DNA of 6,935 bases from positions 1 to 6,935 of the forward strand of contig CAIVYX010000034.1 in the NCBI GenBank assembly GCA_903910245.1, in the 5' to 3' direction. Source of the stretch: an uncultured Opitutia bacterium. GTDB taxonomy: Bacteria > Verrucomicrobiota > Verrucomicrobiia > Opitutales > UBA953. The notes under the pieces are model-generated. The model saw nothing but the letters and a program-made list of their open reading frames with translations. It was not told the origin of the DNA and made no database searches. Shown here in pieces: positions 5,430-6,935 of this stretch; position 1 is the stretch's first letter, and every line of letters begins with the position of its first letter. The position numbers and the translations under genes are program-made.

Positions 5430-6427
5430 AGCAGTTACTTATAAGAGCGCGTAACCGCTTGCTGCCCAACCCTGCCGTCAACACGACGAGCTCGGATAAG
5501 TCATGGGCTTGGGCCTGTTTCGAAAAAACATTCGGCGTCGAACGTATTCACCGTCTTCAGGGCGGGCTGGGCAACCAGATGTTCCAGTATGCGCACGCAT
5601 GGGCTTTGCAGAATCGCTTCCCGGCTCGTGTGCGCGTCGATCTGTGCGGTTTTGCAAACGTCGATCCGGAAATGAGATACAGGGTCGAAGAAGTCTTCGA
5701 GATGTGCGACAAGTTTCCCAAGATCCCGAATAATTTCGCACGCGCAGCCAAGGCCGTCACCAGATTGTCCGGCAAGGATTGGAGTTTCGAGAAAACGCTC
5801 GAATATAAGGACGAGTTCATCTCGGAAGACCTCAGAGGTTTCGTTCAAGGATATTTTCCCTCCTTCAAGTATAGCAGATCAATAGAGACACAACTTCGCA
5901 GAAATTTCGTGTTCAGACAGCCGGCTCCGCCTTCTGCCTCGGACGCCCTGAAAGCGATAAGCGGAGCCGAAGCAGTGGCCGTACATGTCAGGCGAGGCGA
6001 TTACCTGACCCCCAGCCATGTCGATGCTTTAGGGGGAATTTGTACCCAGCTATATTACCGGAAAGCTTTGGAATTAGTGCGCTCGCGCATCCCTAGGGCG
6101 GCTTTCTTCTTCTTTTCGGATGACCCCTCCTGGTGCCGTTCGGAGTTCGGGAGTGAGGCAGAGATGGTAATCGAGGGGAACGTGGGCGACGCATCTTGGG
6201 TCGATATGATGCTCATGTCGCGGTGCAAGCATGCCATCGTCGCTAACAGCAGCTTCAGCCTCTGGGCCCGGTGGCTCGGCGGTATGAGCGGAAATATTTG
6301 CATTGGGCCGGATCGTTTCACCAACGCAGGTGCCCATGGCGCTAAGATTGAAGACATCTTGCCGCCGGAGTTCATCCGGCTGGACTCAGCCGGAGCAGTG
6401 GTGTGGAACGGGCTCGGCCACGGCTGA
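5426..6427 (+). CDS. Alpha-1,2-fucosyltransferase-like enzyme, family GT11
   Basis: This is a predicted inverting GT11 enzyme that would transfer L-fucose, or another GDP-linked sugar, from GDP-sugar to a galactose-like acceptor, usually in an alpha-1,2 linkage. It has 333 residues. Diagnostic motifs are RLQGGLGNQMFQYAHAWAL (43-61), VHVRRGDYL (186-194; the basic pair binds GDP in the family), FFFFSDDPSWCR (227-238) and HAIVANSSFSLWARWLGG (269-286). Relatives usually begin only a few residues before GGLGNQMFQYA. Here about 40 extra residues (MKQLLIRARNRLLPNP onward) come first, basic and then Ser/Trp-containing, with no obvious domain. An internal start cannot be excluded, but ATG 5426 forms a tight ATGA overlap with the preceding gene. 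To the eye, some stretches of the gene (about 5770-5930) are more A/T-rich than their neighbours. The enzyme implies a GDP-fucose supply, and no gene for that lies in the window. Confidence 0.93.
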   Translation: MKQLLIRARNRLLPNPAVNTTSSDKSWAWACFEKTFGVERIHRLQGGLGNQMFQYAHAWALQNRFPARVRVDLCGFANVDPEMRYRVEEVFEMCDKFPKIPNNFARAAKAVTRLSGKDWSFEKTLEYKDEFISEDLRGFVQGYFPSFKYSRSIETQLRRNFVFRQPAPPSASDALKAISGAEAVAVHVRRGDYLTPSHVDALGGICTQLYYRKALELVRSRIPRAAFFFFSDDPSWCRSEFGSEAEMVIEGNVGDASWVDMMLMSRCKHAIVANSSFSLWARWLGGMSGNICIGPDRFTNAGAHGAKIEDILPPEFIRLDSAGAVVWNGLGHG

Positions 6428-6533
6428 GGCGGCGTCAGCAAGGCTGATAAATAAAAATCAACAATCACGCTTCTCCTTCATCCGCGGCTCGATGCACCGA
6501 CCGTGGCGAAGCCGCAACTGACCCTCTGTATCC
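6428..6533. other. Non-coding gap with a mini-hairpin before the methyltransferase gene
   Basis: This 106-nt gap breaks the run of overlapping genes. It begins with an A-rich tract (about 6446-6465) and contains a 5-bp stem with a GAA loop: GTGGC (6503-6507) pairs with GCCGC (6511-6515), including one G:T wobble. A wider inverted repeat, GCGGCT (6484-6489) and AGCCGC (6510-6515), competes for the same 3' arm. The bases before the next ATG (ACCCTCTGTATCC) are pyrimidine-rich with no Shine-Dalgarno site. No TTTGCAC element, strong terminator or clear promoter is seen. Confidence 0.5.
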
Positions 6534-6935
6534 ATGATCAAAAAAGTTATCAACAAACTCTTCCCGCGTTTCACGATCTGGTACCGCTTCCGACGCGACC
6601 GCCAGCTTTTTGCGGCTCAACGGATGCGGCCAACGGCGCTGGGCTTCGAGTTCATCGGGGTCGCCGGTATGCCGGAGTCACGCACCGCTTCGGGCGAAGT
6701 CGACACGCTGCGTGAACTGCTGCGCGGACGGGATCTCTTCGTCGATGTTGGCGCTAACTGCGGCCTCTATACATTGATTGCCTGTCATGCAGACGTGCCG
6801 GTTCTTGCCATAGAGCCGAACGACCTCAACTTCCGTCGGCTCCAGGAAAACCTGGTTCATAACCGTTACGCAAAAGCCGAGGCCCTCAACGTTGCCATCG
6901 GCGAAGTGAAGGGAAAATGCCTGCTTTACGGCGGC
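6534..6935 (+). CDS. FkbM-family methyltransferase (5' part, cut by window end)
   Basis: This is a predicted S-adenosylmethionine-dependent methyltransferase of the FkbM family, which in polysaccharide loci probably O-methylates a sugar residue. Only the first 134 residues are in the window, and the frame is open to the edge. After a basic N-terminus (MIKKVINKLFPRF) and a linker comes ASGEVDTLRELLRGRDLFVDVGANCGLY (52-79). FVDVGANCG (69-77) is the SAM-binding glycine loop (motif I) and is very typical of FkbM proteins. VLAIEPNDLNFRRLQENL (90-107) supplies the acidic residue (E94) expected to contact the SAM ribose, and LNVAIGEVKGK (118-128) fits the following strand. The C-terminal half is missing. 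The ATG at 6534 is chosen as the first in-frame methionine giving a normal N-terminus; no Shine-Dalgarno site precedes it. Confidence 0.88.
   Translation, partial: MIKKVINKLFPRFTIWYRFRRDRQLFAAQRMRPTALGFEFIGVAGMPESRTASGEVDTLRELLRGRDLFVDVGANCGLYTLIACHADVPVLAIEPNDLNFRRLQENLVHNRYAKAEALNVAIGEVKGKCLLYGG

Noticed and set aside
6055..6468. 137-residue open frame on the minus strand across the GT11 3' end
   Set aside because: It is a shadow of the conserved GT11 motifs on the + strand, with no domain or start context.

Overview
The window is a piece of a cell-surface polysaccharide locus (O-antigen, capsule or exopolysaccharide type) from a GC-rich bacterium, probably Gram-negative. All genes lie on the + strand. 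Nothing here fixes the taxon. The absence of clear Shine-Dalgarno sites, the pyrimidine-rich leaders and the short intergenic repeats remind me of Opitutaceae (Verrucomicrobiota), but that is a low-confidence impression.

Layout. Positions 1-272 are non-coding and repeat-rich: a long imperfect inverted repeat (22-85), a 7-bp tandem repeat (184-204) and copy 1 of a 45-nt intergenic element (212-256). Next come a family 4 glycosyltransferase (about 273-1496) and a 98-nt gap holding copy 2 of the element (1500-1543), a second small hairpin, and a sequence ending at the next start codon that echoes the first leader. A Wzx-type flippase follows (1595-3034). A short gap and an unidentified 55-residue ORF (3114-3281) lead into three overlapping glycosyltransferase genes: GT2 (3281-4306), GT4 (4299-5429) and a GT11 alpha-1,2-fucosyltransferase-like enzyme (5426-6427). 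After a 106-nt gap an FkbM-family methyltransferase begins (6534) and is cut by the window end.

How the genes fit together (inference from families). The glycosyltransferases would build a lipid-linked oligosaccharide at the inner face of the cytoplasmic membrane. The GT11 enzyme would add L-fucose or a related GDP-sugar, the methyltransferase would O-methylate a residue, and the flippase would carry the unit across the membrane for polymerisation or export. No polymerase, initiating phosphoglycosyl transferase, chain-length regulator or nucleotide-sugar gene is visible, so the locus must extend beyond the window or rely on genes elsewhere.

The coding genes are all of known families. The least explained signals are the non-coding repeats, which recur before the first two genes, and the unidentified ORF at 3114-3281, which may be a gene remnant.
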